This document shows positions 25,544 through 34,046 of a DNA stretch of 64,000 bases, in pieces. Location of the stretch: assembly GCF_000429645.1 (NCBI RefSeq), contig NZ_KE386934.1:62001-126000 (forward strand). Reading direction: 5' to 3'. The notes under the pieces were generated by a model that was given only the letters and a program-made list of their open reading frames with translations, had not been told where the DNA came from and did not search any database. This DNA comes from Niveispirillum irakense DSM 11586 (GTDB taxonomy: Bacteria > Pseudomonadota > Alphaproteobacteria > Azospirillales > Azospirillaceae). The translations under genes were made by a program, and so were the position numbers. Positions within the stretch are counted from its first letter, which is position 1. Every line of letters begins with the position of its first letter.

Positions 25544-25558
25544 TTGACCAACGGTCAA
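25544..25558. promoter_or_regulatory. TTGACC-N3-GGTCAA palindrome
   Basis: A perfect six-base inverted repeat of the kind bound by TetR-family repressors. It lies just after the PhnB-like gene stop and about 190 bases before rnj. No TetR gene is in this window. Confidence 0.35.
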
Positions 25559-25576
25559 GATTTCATGCCCCTGGCA

Positions 25577-25981
25577 TTAAGCAGGCGTGCTGGCCAGGGA
25601 CCAGGTCACGCCGAACGGATCGCGGACCTGACCATACCGGTCACCCCAGAACTGCTGCTCCAGCTTCATCACCACTTCCGCCCCGGCGGCCACAGCCCTG
25701 TCCCACCAGGCATCCACATCCGCCACATGCAGGTGCAGGGTGAAGCTTTGCGGGGCTTGCAGCGGATAGCCAAATTCGGGAAAGGCATCGCACAGCATCA
25801 ATGACCCGCCATTGATGGAAAGATGGCAGTGCATCAGCTTTTTTCCATCCTGCGCCGGCATCCGCAGCACCTCTTCGGCGCCGAAGGCCCGCTTATAGAA
25901 CTCCGCTGCCGCGCTGGCGTCGCTCACAACGATATGGGGAATGACCCCGCTGTTTAAGGGAACTTTCTGCTGGTCTGACAT
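25577..25981 (-). CDS. PhnB-like VOC-family protein
   Basis: A 134-residue glyoxalase/VOC-fold protein starting at the ATG at 25981 with GGGAGAG before it. The segments AAAEFYKRAFGAEEV, HCHLSINGGSLML and QFWGDRYGQVRDPFG are typical of the PhnB/YcdF subgroup, whose members bind metal and small ligands but mostly have no assigned reaction. It follows the ECF42-type sigma factor gene on the same strand; such proteins recur among genes around DGPF/ECF42 loci, so it is a likely target or partner. Confidence 0.85.
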   Translation of the reverse strand: MSDQQKVPLNSGVIPHIVVSDASAAAEFYKRAFGAEEVLRMPAQDGKKLMHCHLSINGGSLMLCDAFPEFGYPLQAPQSFTLHLHVADVDAWWDRAVAAGAEVVMKLEQQFWGDRYGQVRDPFGVTWSLASTPA

Positions 25982-26073
25982 GGATGCTCTCCCTCTATGG
26001 CGTGAACAGTCACGATAGGCCCTGTGCCCCAAGGACGACCGGCAAGGGATAGAACCGACACGCTCGATAAGAA

Positions 26074-27330
26074 TTAATCAGCCAGTCCGGCTTTCTGCTC
26101 CAGCAGGTCCAGATGCTGGCGGATATGGGCGGCCTCCGCCGCTGTACGGGCGCAGGCGATGGCACGGTCAAACGCCACCCGCGCCTCCCTCAGCCGGCCA
26201 AGCTGACGCAGATAGGCACCGCGGGCGCCATGATAATGGAAATAGCCATCCAGGCGCGTCGCCAGCGGTTCAATCAACGCCAGCGCCGCTTCCGGCCCCT
26301 TGACCTTGGCCAGCACAACCGACCGGTTGAGCGTGACGATGGGGGATGGTTCGGCCTGTTCAAGCGAGGCATAGAACAGGTCGATCTGCGTCCAGTCCGT
26401 ATCCTGGGCCCGTCGTGCCCGCGCGTGCAGGGCTGCGATGGCGGCCTGGAGTTGATAGCTGCCCGGCCGGTGATGGCGGAAAGCCTTGTCGATCAAGGCC
26501 ATACCTTCCGCGATCATGGACGGGTTCCACCGGCTCCGGTCCTGATCTTCCAGCAGCACGATATTACCCGCCGCATCAAAGCGTGCCGGGTGGCGGGCAT
26601 GCTGAAGCAGCATCAGGGCCAGCAGGCCCATGATCTCCGGCTCTGCCGGGAACAGGCGCAGCAGCAATCGCACCAGCCTTATGGCCTCATCGCAGAAAGG
26701 CAGGCGGTCAGCCACCGCCTCCCCTGTGGCGGAATAGCCTTCATTAAACAGCAGATAAAGCATGGCGGCGACCACGCCCAGCCGCTCAAGCCGCTCTACG
26801 GCACCCGGCGGCTCGAACGGCAGACGGTCGGCACTGATGCGGGCCTTGGCGCGGGTGATGCGCTGTTCCATGGCGCTGTCGCCCACCAGGAAGGCGCGGG
26901 CAATCTGGGGTACGGTCAGGCCACAGACGATGCGCAGCGCCAAGGCAATCTGCTGCGTGGCTGGTAATTCCGGATGGCAGCAGATGAACAGCAGCCGCAG
27001 CACATCATCGCGATATTCCCCGGCATCCAGCCTTTCCGCCATCGGCCCCTCGGCATCCTCCAGGTCCGACAGGCTGTCCTCATCGGGCAATGGCTGCTGC
27101 CGGCTGGTGCGGCGCACTTGATCCAGCGTCACATTGCGCCCCACCATGATCAGCCACGCCGCCGGGTCGCGCGGCGGGCCATTGCGTGGCCAATGGGACA
27201 GGGCACGCAGGCAAGCCTCCTGATAGGCTTCCTCCGCCATGTCCAGGTCGCGGAAATAGCGCAGGAGCGCCCCCACGACCTGTGGGCGGGCACCGACCAG
27301 GGCGTGATCGATCCAGACCAGATCGGTCAT
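26074..27330 (-). CDS. ECF42-type RNA polymerase sigma factor with C-terminal TPR-like domain
   Basis: A 418-residue protein, twice normal ECF length. Regions 2 (about 10-75, MAEEAYQEACLRALSHWP) and 4 (about 115-175) are followed by a long conserved extension (LLFNEGYSATGE, VTLNRSVVLAKVKGPEAAL, FHYHGARGAYLRQLGR) of helical repeats characteristic of the ECF42 group. Instead of an anti-sigma factor, these are controlled through that extension and accompany YciI/DGPF proteins. The gene overlaps the YciI gene by four bases and is followed by a VOC protein, the textbook arrangement. Targets are usually the DGPF genes themselves. Confidence 0.93.
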   Translation of the reverse strand: MTDLVWIDHALVGARPQVVGALLRYFRDLDMAEEAYQEACLRALSHWPRNGPPRDPAAWLIMVGRNVTLDQVRRTSRQQPLPDEDSLSDLEDAEGPMAERLDAGEYRDDVLRLLFICCHPELPATQQIALALRIVCGLTVPQIARAFLVGDSAMEQRITRAKARISADRLPFEPPGAVERLERLGVVAAMLYLLFNEGYSATGEAVADRLPFCDEAIRLVRLLLRLFPAEPEIMGLLALMLLQHARHPARFDAAGNIVLLEDQDRSRWNPSMIAEGMALIDKAFRHHRPGSYQLQAAIAALHARARRAQDTDWTQIDLFYASLEQAEPSPIVTLNRSVVLAKVKGPEAALALIEPLATRLDGYFHYHGARGAYLRQLGRLREARVAFDRAIACARTAAEAAHIRQHLDLLEQKAGLAD

Positions 27331-27701
27331 GGCGCCGCCGGCGCCTGGGGCAGATAGAGCGATAAGGGCCGCAATTCATAACAACCATGGCTGCTGCTGG
27401 CGCGGGCGAGATCCTTGGCGGTTTCCACCGCCTCCTCCAGATCCTCGCAATCCACGATATAGACGCCCAGCAACTGCTCTTTCGTCTCTGCAAACGGGCC
27501 GTCAATGACCAGCGCGTCCTTGCCCTTGCGCACGGTCGTGGCCGCCGTCGTGGGCAGCAGGCGGAAAACCGGGCCCAGACGGCCGGCCTGTTGCAGCTTT
27601 TCCGTCACCACTGACAATTTGGCGATGACGGCATCGTCCTCCTCCTGCGTCCAGGCGGTGACGATATCTTCATTGTCGTAACAGAGAATGGCGTACAGCA
27701 T
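27327..27701 (-). CDS. YciI-family (DGPF) protein
   Basis: A 124-residue ferredoxin-like dimeric alpha-beta protein with the hallmark DGPFAETKEQL (about residues 67-77) and an N-terminal MLYAILCYDNED strand. DGPF proteins are co-encoded with ECF42 sigma factors, as here: the stop overlaps the sigma factor start (ATGA). The molecular function is unknown; a role in sensing for the sigma factor, or as its regulon product, is likely. The start has AGGAGAT before it. Confidence 0.92.
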   Translation of the reverse strand: MLYAILCYDNEDIVTAWTQEEDDAVIAKLSVVTEKLQQAGRLGPVFRLLPTTAATTVRKGKDALVIDGPFAETKEQLLGVYIVDCEDLEEAVETAKDLARASSSHGCYELRPLSLYLPQAPAAP

Positions 27702-27804
27702 GGGTCATCTCCTTCCTGCCTGATCCAAGGACGAAGGATTATGCCCAATGCCGACATCAGGTTTCAGAAATTCCGCCTGCGTAAGAAATGGCTTGTACCG
27801 ATGC

Positions 27805-28386
27805 TTACCCTTCCCCCGTCCCCAGTCCCGGCAGGCTGGGCATCGGGGCCGCACGGTCCAGAAGGCCGGCGGCACGCAGATCATCCACCCCTGGCAGGTC
27901 GCGCAGCGAACCAAGGCCGAAATGGTCCAGGAAATGCGGGGTGGTGATCCAGGTCAGCGGCCGGCCCGGTGTTTCCCGCCGCCGGCCAGGCTGCACCCAG
28001 CCGGCTTCCATCAGGATATCCAATGTGCCTTTGGATGTGGCAACACCGCGGATCGCCTCAATCTCCGCCCGCGTCACGGGCTGGTGATAGGCAATGATGG
28101 ACAGGGTCTCCACCGCCGCGCGGGACAGCTTGGCGGTCACCTCAATCTCCACCCGCAGCTTGTCCCCCAGATCCGCTGCTGTGCGGAAGGCCCACCGACC
28201 TCCCGACGCCACCAGATTGACACCGCGATGGCGGTAGAGATTTTCAAGCTGGGCCAGCAGGGGCCGCACCGGCACAGCACCGACGCGGGATTGCAGCACG
28301 CCCTCCGGCACCGGATCGGCAGAAGCGAACAGGATTGCTTCCAGCAGACGGACAAGCTGGAAATCACTGTCAAAAAGATCGCTCAT
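27805..28386 (-). CDS. scpB: Segregation and condensation protein B
   Basis: A 193-residue dimeric kleisin partner with two winged-helix domains (LLEAILFASADPVPE at the start and TLSIIAYHQPVTRAEIEAIRG in the middle, the ScpB signature). With ScpA and SMC it forms the condensin that organises the chromosome. It overlaps scpA by four bases. In many relatives tat genes follow; here the downstream region is intergenic. Confidence 0.95.
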   Translation of the reverse strand: MSDLFDSDFQLVRLLEAILFASADPVPEGVLQSRVGAVPVRPLLAQLENLYRHRGVNLVASGGRWAFRTAADLGDKLRVEIEVTAKLSRAAVETLSIIAYHQPVTRAEIEAIRGVATSKGTLDILMEAGWVQPGRRRETPGRPLTWITTPHFLDHFGLGSLRDLPGVDDLRAAGLLDRAAPMPSLPGLGTGEG

Positions 28387-29162
28387 CCCTCACCCCGTCG
28401 CGCCCGCAGGAAGATTGGCGCATAGGCCCCTTCCTGGCGCAATTCCAATTGCCCGGCCTTAGCCAGTTCCAGTGCGGCCACAAAGCTGCTGGCCAGCAGC
28501 GACCGTGCCTTCACGCCCCGTCCGCGCCAGCCGGCCGGCAACAGCGCATCCAGATGCGACCAGTCCGGCAGCTTGCCCAGCATGGCTTCCAGCCGCGCCA
28601 CCGCTTCCTCGATTGAGTAAAGCTCCGTCACCGGGATGGTGAAAGGCGTGACACGCGCCTGCCGGCTGCCAATATCGCCATAGGCTTTCAACAGGTCGTA
28701 AAGGCCCAGATCATGTCGGCTTTTGGCAAAGATCGGCAAATCCTCCGGCGCGCCGCGCGCAAATCGGTCTCGCCCCAGCCGGGGCTGGGCCAGCAGCCGG
28801 GCCGCCGCCGCCTGCATCGCCTCCAGCCGCTGAAGCTGCAAGGTCAGGGCCGCCGCCAGCATCTCAGCCGATGGTTCATCGGGCTGCGGGTCTGGCAGAA
28901 GCAGGCGGGATTTCAGGTAGGCGAGCCACGCTGCCATCACCAGATAATCCGCCGCCAGTTCCAGCCGCAGGCGCCGGGCCTCCGCCACGAAAGCCAGATA
29001 TTGTTCGGCAAGCTGCAGGATGGAAATGCGGGTCAGATCCACCTTCTGGTCGCGGGCAAGCGACAGCAAAAGGTCAATCGGTCCTTCATAACCGTCAATA
29101 TCCAGCAGCAGCGCTTCGTCCACCGCCTCGTCCCCGGCGGTGGCCATGCCCTCTGCCATCAT
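28383..29162 (-). CDS. scpA: Segregation and condensation protein A
   Basis: A 259-residue kleisin bridging the SMC heads. The N-terminal YEGPIDLLLSLARDQKVDLT signature is clear, followed by the AAWLAYLKSRLLLP linker helix and a C-terminal winged helix (SFVAALELAKAGQLELRQ). It sits between the M50 protease gene and scpB, overlapping the latter. Confidence 0.95.
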   Translation of the reverse strand: MMAEGMATAGDEAVDEALLLDIDGYEGPIDLLLSLARDQKVDLTRISILQLAEQYLAFVAEARRLRLELAADYLVMAAWLAYLKSRLLLPDPQPDEPSAEMLAAALTLQLQRLEAMQAAAARLLAQPRLGRDRFARGAPEDLPIFAKSRHDLGLYDLLKAYGDIGSRQARVTPFTIPVTELYSIEEAVARLEAMLGKLPDWSHLDALLPAGWRGRGVKARSLLASSFVAALELAKAGQLELRQEGAYAPIFLRARRGEG

Positions 29163-29175
29163 GCCCCCCAGAAAC

Positions 29176-29865
29176 TCAGCCTATCAAACCGGTAATGCGG
29201 GCGATCAAATCGACCACGAAATCGACCGCCGGCAGCAGGACCATTGCCAGGGGATGGAAGGAATAGCCCAACTGCCCCGACACGAACGGGATCAGGAACA
29301 CAAAAGCCAGCAGGATCAGCATGCCATACCGTTCCAGCCGCGCCAGCGGAAAGGCCAGCGCATCGGGCAACAGACCCACGGCCACACGGCCGCCATCCAG
29401 CGGCGGCAGAGGTATCATATTAAAAAGGGCCAGCAAGACGTTGAATTGCAAAGAAACCGTCAGGTTATTGGCCCACCATTCCGACATGAAGCCCGGCATC
29501 ATGCTGGCAGTATGGAGCAGAAGGGCAGAGACCAGCGCCAGCGCGATATTCACGCCCGGACCGGCCAGCGCCACCCACACCATGTCGCGGCGGGGATTGC
29601 GCAGATTACGGAAATCCACCGGCACCGGCTTAGCCCAGCCGAACATGAAGCCGGACAGCACGAACATGGTGATGGGCAGGATGACGGTGCCCAGCGGGTC
29701 GATATGGCGCAGCGGATTCAGGCTCAACCGCCCTTCCCGCTTGGCCGTGTGATCGCCAAAACGCAGGGCGGCATAACCGTGGGCGGCCTCGTGCAGCGTG
29801 ATCGCCAACAGGGCCGGCAGCGCCATGATGGAAATCTGCAGCAGAACATTCTCAATATCGGGCAT
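29176..29865 (-). CDS. Site-2 protease family (M50) membrane metalloprotease
   Basis: A 229-residue, about six-span membrane protein. The zinc motif HEAAH (25-29) lies in the first helix region and the third metal ligand in PLPPLDGG further on. It belongs to the short cytoplasmic-membrane M50 group without PDZ domain (YwhC-like), whose substrates are generally unknown. It is placed between nagZ and scpA, a conserved order in many bacteria, seven bases after nagZ. Confidence 0.92.
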   Translation of the reverse strand: MPDIENVLLQISIMALPALLAITLHEAAHGYAALRFGDHTAKREGRLSLNPLRHIDPLGTVILPITMFVLSGFMFGWAKPVPVDFRNLRNPRRDMVWVALAGPGVNIALALVSALLLHTASMMPGFMSEWWANNLTVSLQFNVLLALFNMIPLPPLDGGRVAVGLLPDALAFPLARLERYGMLILLAFVFLIPFVSGQLGYSFHPLAMVLLPAVDFVVDLIARITGLIG

Positions 29866-29871
29866 GGTGGC

Positions 29872-30921
29872 CTATGCCATCCTTCCAGCAAGGATCAGAT
29901 CGAATTCGCGGCGAAGGGCCGCGACATCCGCCTGTTCCAGATGGGAAGCCCGGCAGGCCGTCGCAATCTCCCATCGTTCAAGGGCCGTCATGCCCATGGG
30001 CCGCGCATGGGCGACAGCATCTTCCATCTCTGCCATCACGCCATTGCAATGCAGGGCGACATCGCAGCCAGCAGCCAGAACGGCAGCCGTACGCTGCCCC
30101 AGCGTGCCGGACAGGGCCTGCATCGACAGATCGTCGCTGAACAACAGGCCGTCGAAGCCGATTTCTCCCCGCACGATATCCTTGATGATCCGGGCAGAGG
30201 TGCTGGATGGATGATCGGCATCAATGGCGGTGTAGATGATATGCGCCACCATCGCCAAGGGCAGGCCTGACAGGGCCTTGAAGGGAGCGAAATCCCAAGC
30301 CTGCAATTCTGCCAGCGGGGCCGTCACCACCGGCAATTCCTTATGGCTGTCCGCAAAGGCCCGGCCATGGCCGGGAAGATGCTTGACCACCGGCAGCACG
30401 CCACCGGCCAACAGACCCTTGGCCTGTTCACCCGCCAGCAGGGCAACGCGGGTTGGATCACCGGCAAAGGCCCGGTCCCCGATCACATCATGCGCACCAG
30501 ATACCGGCACATCGGCCACCGGGGCGCAATCCACGTCGATCCCCAGATCGGACAGCATCGCCGCCAGCAATCTTCCATGCAACCACGCGGCTCGCGGCGC
30601 TGCGGGCCCGAGGGCGCCGACATGGCCGGCCGCCGGCAGTTCCGGCCAATGGGGTGCACGCAACCGCGCCACCCTTCCCCCTTCCTGATCAATCAGGACA
30701 GGGGCTTCCCGACCGACCGCACCCCGCAGATCGGCAACCAGCGCCCGAACCTGGGCCGGGTCAGCAATATTGCGGCGGAAAAGAATAAAGCCAAACGGGT
30801 TGGCGGCATGGAAAAATGCCTTTTCCGCCGTCGACAATACCGTCCCTTCGCACCCCAGAACCAGGGCCAGGGGGGCCTGACCCTGGGACCCGGCGGAAAG
30901 GGGCTTATCGGACGAGGACAC
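29872..30921 (-). CDS. nagZ: Beta-N-acetylhexosaminidase NagZ (GH3)
   Basis: A 349-residue cytoplasmic enzyme removing N-acetylglucosamine from anhydro-muropeptides during peptidoglycan recycling. Motifs include LIDQEGGRVARL, VKHLPGHGRAFADSH (acid/base loop) and LLFSDDLSMQAL, where the first Asp is the expected nucleophile. The frame is open upstream to 31134, but that part lies within the SPOR gene; the GTG at 30921, overlapping the SPOR stop by 17 bases, gives the normal family length. Confidence 0.93.
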   Translation of the reverse strand: MSSSDKPLSAGSQGQAPLALVLGCEGTVLSTAEKAFFHAANPFGFILFRRNIADPAQVRALVADLRGAVGREAPVLIDQEGGRVARLRAPHWPELPAAGHVGALGPAAPRAAWLHGRLLAAMLSDLGIDVDCAPVADVPVSGAHDVIGDRAFAGDPTRVALLAGEQAKGLLAGGVLPVVKHLPGHGRAFADSHKELPVVTAPLAELQAWDFAPFKALSGLPLAMVAHIIYTAIDADHPSSTSARIIKDIVRGEIGFDGLLFSDDLSMQALSGTLGQRTAAVLAAGCDVALHCNGVMAEMEDAVAHARPMGMTALERWEIATACRASHLEQADVAALRREFDLILAGRMA

Positions 30922-32146
30922 AACCAGCCCCCTGCGCCGCCAGCGCGGCACAAATCTGCTTGGCCCGCGCTTCGTCCACCGGACCACCCTGGATCCGGTA
31001 GAAGATGCCCTTGGCGCCCAGATCGGCACGGACGGTCCGCATGGAAAGACCAGCCAGTTCAGGGAACTTGCGCTGCAAGCGTCCCCATTCTGCTGCCGCT
31101 TTTCCTTCCGCATCCACAGCCGCCACCTGCACACGCACCGTACCTGTCGTGGGCTTGGGCGCCGTGGTTGCGGCGGCAGGCGGGGGGGCCGCCGGAACGG
31201 GGGCCGGCGCAGGCGTCGGCCGTGCGGCCGCGGGCGGGGGCGTCAGGTTCTGCGGTTGCGGTTGCTGCTGCGGCCGGGTCTGCTGCACGGGCGGTGCGGC
31301 CGCCGGTGCCTGCTGCTGCGGCTGGTATTGCGGCGGCGGTGCCGCAGGCGTTGTCGGCTGATAGGCCGGCTGCTGCTGCTGTGGTACCGCAGCCGGCTGC
31401 TGAGGCGGCGGATAAAGCGGCTGCGGCGGGGCACTGGCCGTAACCTGCGCTTCACCCGCTTCCGCCATCGGCATGCCTCCATCCTCCGGCAATTCCGGCG
31501 GCAAGGCAGGTTCAGCCTGCGGGCGCTGCATCGGTGCTTCGGGCGGCGGCAACAGTCGCTCCACCTGCCCGCCTTCACCGGCACCAGGGTTCAAACGATC
31601 ATAGATCAGCTTGTCCTGGTTGGGCACTTCCAGCCCACCGGGATTTTCCGGCTTGATCTTGGTCGGGCTGTTATCGGCACGCAGGATCGGGGCGACACTC
31701 TCCGTCCCGGCACGCATGCCCTGATTATAGGCGTAAAAAATGATACCGCCAAAAACAGCCAGACCACCGGCGACAATGGCGGCATTGAGGATCCCCCGAC
31801 GACGAGGGGGCGCTTCCTCATATCCGGCCTCATACCCCTCATACTGGCTGTCTTGCGCCGTGTAGGGATCGTAATAAGGGTCCGGGGCCGGCGCACGATA
31901 GCCAGCGGCGACCGGCTCCGGGTCCACATAGGGATCGGGCTGATCAGCATAGGGATCATGCGGCACATGGGGGGGCTGGTACCCAGGCTGCGGGGCCTGA
32001 TCCTGTGGCTGACGCGGCTGATAGGACGCACGCGGGCTCAAACCCGGGTCGGCACGGAAATCGGCCCGCAGACCCGCAGGGCGACCCTGCTGCCCCTGGC
32101 CACCCTGCGGGCGGCCCTGTTCTTCCTCGTCATCGTAATAAGACAT
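30905..32146 (-). CDS. SPOR-domain protein with proline/glutamine-rich periplasmic region
   Basis: A 413-residue bitopic membrane protein: an N-terminal cytoplasmic region rich in Tyr, Pro, Gln and Asp (1-115), one membrane helix (about 118-140), a long low-complexity periplasmic linker of Pro/Gln/Ala, and a C-terminal SPOR domain (about 340-413, VRVQVAAVDAEGKAAAEWGR start). SPOR domains bind denuded peptidoglycan at the division septum. Position between argS and nagZ is conserved in alphaproteobacteria. Confidence 0.9.
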   Translation of the reverse strand: MSYYDDEEEQGRPQGGQGQQGRPAGLRADFRADPGLSPRASYQPRQPQDQAPQPGYQPPHVPHDPYADQPDPYVDPEPVAAGYRAPAPDPYYDPYTAQDSQYEGYEAGYEEAPPRRRGILNAAIVAGGLAVFGGIIFYAYNQGMRAGTESVAPILRADNSPTKIKPENPGGLEVPNQDKLIYDRLNPGAGEGGQVERLLPPPEAPMQRPQAEPALPPELPEDGGMPMAEAGEAQVTASAPPQPLYPPPQQPAAVPQQQQPAYQPTTPAAPPPQYQPQQQAPAAAPPVQQTRPQQQPQPQNLTPPPAAARPTPAPAPVPAAPPPAAATTAPKPTTGTVRVQVAAVDAEGKAAAEWGRLQRKFPELAGLSMRTVRADLGAKGIFYRIQGGPVDEARAKQICAALAAQGAGCVLVR

Positions 32147-32157
32147 GAGCTTTCGCC

Positions 32158-33903
32158 TCAGCGCATTTCCTCAGAGGGTTCAACACCCAGAACATGCAGG
32201 CCGGCCGCAATGACCAGCGCTACCGACGTGACCAGCGCCAGCCGGGCCCGCGTCAGCGCCTCATCCCCATCAATGAGGAAGCGCATGGTGGCATCGTCCT
32301 TGCCCTGGTTCCAAAGGCCATGGAAAGCGGATGCCAGATCATAAAGATAGAATGCGACGCGATGGGGTTCATGCGCGTCCGCCGCCGCCTCGATCATACG
32401 TGGGAAGGACAGCATCAAGCGGATCAGGTCCAGTTCCGCCGTGCTGTCCAGGCGCGACAGGTCGGCACTGGCCAGAAAGGACGGGGACAGGTCGATACCT
32501 GCCGTCCTGGCATGACGCAGCACGGAATGGCAGCGCGCATGGGCGTACTGCACATAGAAAACCGGGTTTTCTTTCGACTGTTCGGTAACCTTCACGACGT
32601 CGAAATCAAGCGACTGATCATTACGGCGCGTCAGCATGATGAAGCGGACCACACCGGCGCCCACCTCTTCCACAATATCGCGCAGGGTGACGAAGCGCCC
32701 GGCCCGCTTGGACATCTTCACCGGCTGCCCGCCATCCAGCAGATTGACGAGCTGGCAGATCTTCACATCCAGCGCGCCCTTGCCCCCGGTAATGGCGGTA
32801 ACGGCGGCCTGCATGCGCTTGACATAGCCGCCATGGTCGGCGCCCAGCACGTCGATCAGCATCTCGCCACTGCGGCGGAACTTGTCATAGTGATAGGCGA
32901 TGTCGTTGGCGAAATAGGTCCAGGACCCGTCCGACTTTTTCAGCGGGCGGTCCACATCATCGCCAAACTGGCTGGCACGGAACAGGGTCTGGGGGCGCGG
33001 CTCCCAATCTTCCGGCTTCTTGCCCTTGGGCGGCTCCAGCACGCCGGTATAGATCAGGCCCTGATCTTCCAGCGTCTTCAGCGCCAGATCGACAGCACCG
33101 GCATCCACCACCGCCTTCTCCGAGGAGAAGACATCATGCTGCACTCCCAGCAGCGCCAGATCCTGGCGGATGCCTTCCATCATGCGGGCGACGGTGAATT
33201 CCCGGAAATAGGGCAGCCACTCCCCCTCTTCCGCATTCACCCAGCGGTCGCCATCTTTTTCCTTCAGCGCCTCACCCACGGCCTTCAGATAGTCGCCGGG
33301 ATAAAGCCCTTCCGGGATCGTCACCGTCTCCCCCAGCGCTTCGCGGTAGCGCAGATAGGCGGACCGGGCCAGCACATCGACCTGGGCGCCAGCATCATTG
33401 ATGTAATATTCGCGCGTGACGCTATAGCCGGCCTTGTCCAGCAGGCGGGCCAGCGCGTCGCCGACCACGGCGCCACGGGTGTGGCCCACATGCATGGGTC
33501 CGGTCGGGTTGGCGGAAACATATTCCACATTCACCCGGCGGCCCTGCCCCACCGTGCTCGCACCATAAGCCAAGCCGGCCTTCAGGATATCGGCCATGCG
33601 GGACTGCCAGAAGGCCGGCGCAATACGCAGATTGACGAAGCCGGGGCCGGCCACACCGGCATCCACCACCGCTTCCATGCCCTTCAACCGGGCGACCAGC
33701 GCATCGGCAATGGCACGCGGCGGCTTGCCGGCCGGCTTGGCCAGGATCATGGCGGCATTGGTGGACACGTCACCATGGCTGGGATCGCGCGGCGGCTCCA
33801 CCGTGATTCGGGCGAAATCAAGCCCGGCGGGCAGGTCACCCGCCGCCACCATCTGTTCCAGCGCCGTGAGGATCTTGGCTTCGAAATCTTTGAAGACGTT
33901 CAT
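32158..33903 (-). CDS. argS: Arginyl-tRNA synthetase
   Basis: A 581-residue class I synthetase. The N-terminal Add1 domain (1-100), the ATP-site motif HVGH (138-141, in [13 protein letters not shown]), KMSKRAG in the C-terminal half and the DALR anticodon-binding end ([15 protein letters not shown]) are present. The ATG at 33903 (MNVFKDF) gives the normal start; the frame is open to 33963. It is the first gene of the argS-SPOR-nagZ-M50-scpAB run. Confidence 0.96.
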   Translation of the reverse strand: MNVFKDFEAKILTALEQMVAAGDLPAGLDFARITVEPPRDPSHGDVSTNAAMILAKPAGKPPRAIADALVARLKGMEAVVDAGVAGPGFVNLRIAPAFWQSRMADILKAGLAYGASTVGQGRRVNVEYVSANPTGPMHVGHTRGAVVGDALARLLDKAGYSVTREYYINDAGAQVDVLARSAYLRYREALGETVTIPEGLYPGDYLKAVGEALKEKDGDRWVNAEEGEWLPYFREFTVARMMEGIRQDLALLGVQHDVFSSEKAVVDAGAVDLALKTLEDQGLIYTGVLEPPKGKKPEDWEPRPQTLFRASQFGDDVDRPLKKSDGSWTYFANDIAYHYDKFRRSGEMLIDVLGADHGGYVKRMQAAVTAITGGKGALDVKICQLVNLLDGGQPVKMSKRAGRFVTLRDIVEEVGAGVVRFIMLTRRNDQSLDFDVVKVTEQSKENPVFYVQYAHARCHSVLRHARTAGIDLSPSFLASADLSRLDSTAELDLIRLMLSFPRMIEAAADAHEPHRVAFYLYDLASAFHGLWNQGKDDATMRFLIDGDEALTRARLALVTSVALVIAAGLHVLGVEPSEEMR

Positions 33904-34046
33904 TTTTCCAGGCTTGACTTTGGTATGCGCACGAAAAGGCCAACGGCGAACCGCGAGGGGCACCGACGGATATTGCCCCGCACCCTACACCGATCAATCC
34001 GCTACGGACAGTGTAGGAATGAGAGGGCGGGAATGTGGCAGAATGA

